Positions 62,585 to 64,000 of a stretch of 64,000 nt of DNA are shown piece by piece. The stretch covers positions 9,434,223 to 9,498,222 of the forward strand of contig NC_057866.1 in the NCBI RefSeq assembly GCF_019393635.1, given 5' to 3'. The translations under genes were made by a program, and so were the position numbers. The first letter of the stretch is position 1. Each line of letters starts with the position of its first letter. The notes beneath the pieces were generated by a model. It was not told the DNA's origin. It was given only the letters and a program-made list of their open reading frames with translations, and did not search any database. This stretch comes from Dromiciops gliroides. Taxonomy: Eukaryota; Chordata; Mammalia; Microbiotheria; Microbiotheriidae.

Positions 62585-63319
62585 TGTTGTGAACATTTCT
62601 AAGTGTTAGATGAAGAACAAACCTAAGTCTCCAAGCTAAAGAAAATAGGTTTATTGAGAGAGGGATTCTGTCTCACAATAAAGCCAGTCTCTGGTCCAGG
62701 ATCCAAAGCCCGGGAGCCTCAGGATCCACAGATATTCTACACAATTTAACCCAATCCAAGTGGTATGTAGACAGTATGTATGGAATCAAGAGAAGAAACC
62801 ACCAGTCTGATGTCAGCATGGTCACTTACCATCTTATAGATTTTACTTAAAATAGCCCATTACTAAGTAGCAGGCTCATAACGTAAGAAAGTATCCGCTG
62901 GCATGCGTCTTTGTCATCTCAGATGAAGCCCCTCTTGCCCCATTCTTCTGAGTGGTTTTCTATTGTCAAGGCTTTCTGCCATGTTGCTTTAAGGGAACTT
63001 TCCAACTTCTCCCTCGCTCTGATTGGTCCCTTTCCGCTCAGAAGTGACTATTTTTGGTATTTGACCTTTAAGCAGATTGGTAGCTATACCTAACCACAAT
63101 TGACAGTCAGATAGATGGATACTAGGTAAGTAGTGTTATAGAAAAGTTGATAACATAGCATGTCTTTGCTCTACCAACATCTGTCTTACTTCATTCATTA
63201 TTATTCGCTTAAGTCACTAAAGGATGTCTAAATATTTTAAATCACAGTTTGTAGTCTATACACTGATTGGTACCATTGTTAAAACACATATCTAAGAGGT
63301 GGGGAAAATCTCACTCACA
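62585..63319 (-). mobile_element. Solo LTR fossil inside an old repeat
   Basis: A 735-bp insert with TG...CA ends (TGTTGTGAAC left, ACTCACA right) and a 4-bp duplication CCTC at 62581-62584 and 63320-63323. On the minus strand an AATAAA lies near 62654, followed by a 65-base U5-like end. It contains no internal retroviral sequence. The old repeat on either side joins perfectly without it (CTTTTGCCTCTGTTTTTGT, then AAAGCTTAACACAG, then AATAAATGTTGATTG). Probably class I by duplication length. It looks whole as a solo LTR. Confidence 0.82.
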
Positions 63320-63764
63320 CCTCAAAGCTTAACACAGTTTCTGGCACATGGCAGGTACGTAATAAATGTTGATTGATTGCTGAAGGGACCAAGACAGAAA
63401 GGGTCACTAGGGACTCCCAAAAGATGGCTAGGTCTAACTGCCCTGAGGCATGCCATGGGAAGGCAAACCCCCTCCCCTCTCTCAGAATGCTAGGGAGACT
63501 TACCTATACTTTAACTATGGCCTCTCCCATCTATCCTTCTTGTAGCTGCCAAATTAAGACTCCTAAAGCACAGGTCTGACCATGTCACTCGCCTGCTCAA
63601 TAAACTTCAATGGCTCCCTCTTGCCTCTCAGCTCAAATAGAAATTGCTCTATTGGGCATTCCAAGATCCTCACAACCTGTCTTTCTAGGCTGGTTCTGCG
63701 TCATTCCCCATTAAGCACTCCATGTTCTGGCCAACTCAGCCTCCTCTGTTTCTTTTATTTTTAT

Positions 63765-63913
63765 TTATTATTATTTATTTTTCAGGGCAATGAGGGTTAA
63801 GTGACTTGCCCAGGGTCACACAGCTAGCATCAAGTGTCTGAGGCCAGATTTGACCTCAGGTCCTCCTGAACCCAGGGCCAGTGCTTTATCCACTGTGCCA
63901 CCTAGCTGCCCCT
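63765..63913 (-). mobile_element. WSINE1-like SINE, reverse orientation
   Basis: A (TTTA)n-type tail region, CAGGGCAATGAGGGTTAAG, and the end GTGCCACCTAGCTGCCCC. TTTTATTTTTATTTAT-like words flank both sides. Confidence 0.9.
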
Positions 63914-64000
63914 TGTTTTTATTTTATTTATTTATTTGTTTGTTTACTTTCTCTCTCTTTTTCTTTTACTTGACATTTTTCCCCTCAGCCTCGTTCACCC

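Overview
The window is mammalian nuclear DNA, almost certainly from a marsupial and most likely an Australasian one. More than twenty copies of a young tRNA-headed CORE-SINE of the WSINE1/WALLSI kind lie in it, with older MIR-like SINEs, a second long-tailed SINE family, L1 pieces and solo LTRs. All four genes have spliced orthologues in the human 11q13.1 block, in the same order and relative orientation: FAM89B (-), ZNRD2/SSSCA1 (-), LTBP3 (+), SCYL1 (-). The orthologue comparisons are from memory of the human proteins; no search was run.

Layout. 0.8-3 kb: FAM89B (two coding exons, 177 aa), its 3' UTR and CpG promoter. 3.9-6.25 kb: ZNRD2 (four exons, 201 aa) and a CpG promoter with ETS, CRE and E-box words. 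6.25-12.6 kb: repeat-rich spacer. 12.6-28.7 kb: LTBP3, 28 coding exons that join without a phase error into 1286 aa. 28.3-42.6 kb: SCYL1, 18 coding exons joining into 825 aa, convergent with LTBP3. 42.6-64 kb: no protein gene that I can support. This stretch holds CORE-SINEs, a 5'-inverted L1 interrupted by a solo LTR and a SINE, pieces of older LINEs, two more LTRs and a CCAAT-rich promoter-like stretch near 61.2-61.7 kb.

How the genes relate. LTBP3 is secreted and tethers latent TGF-beta in the matrix. SCYL1 is a cytosolic pseudokinase of COPI Golgi-ER traffic. ZNRD2 is a small zinc-ribbon protein. FAM89B (LRAP25) is an adaptor for LIMK1/MRCK at the leading edge. They share old synteny rather than a pathway. 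In human the next locus beyond the SCYL1 promoter is MALAT1 and then NEAT1. I could not recognise either, so they probably lie past the right edge.

I found no undescribed biochemical system. The most informative signals are structural: a complete twin-priming L1 with a 13-bp target duplication, two SINEs sharing one insertion site with three target copies, nested insertions that give a relative chronology, a 35-bp L1-head-like micro-insertion, two solo LTRs with clean ends, and an orphan CCAAT-box cluster.
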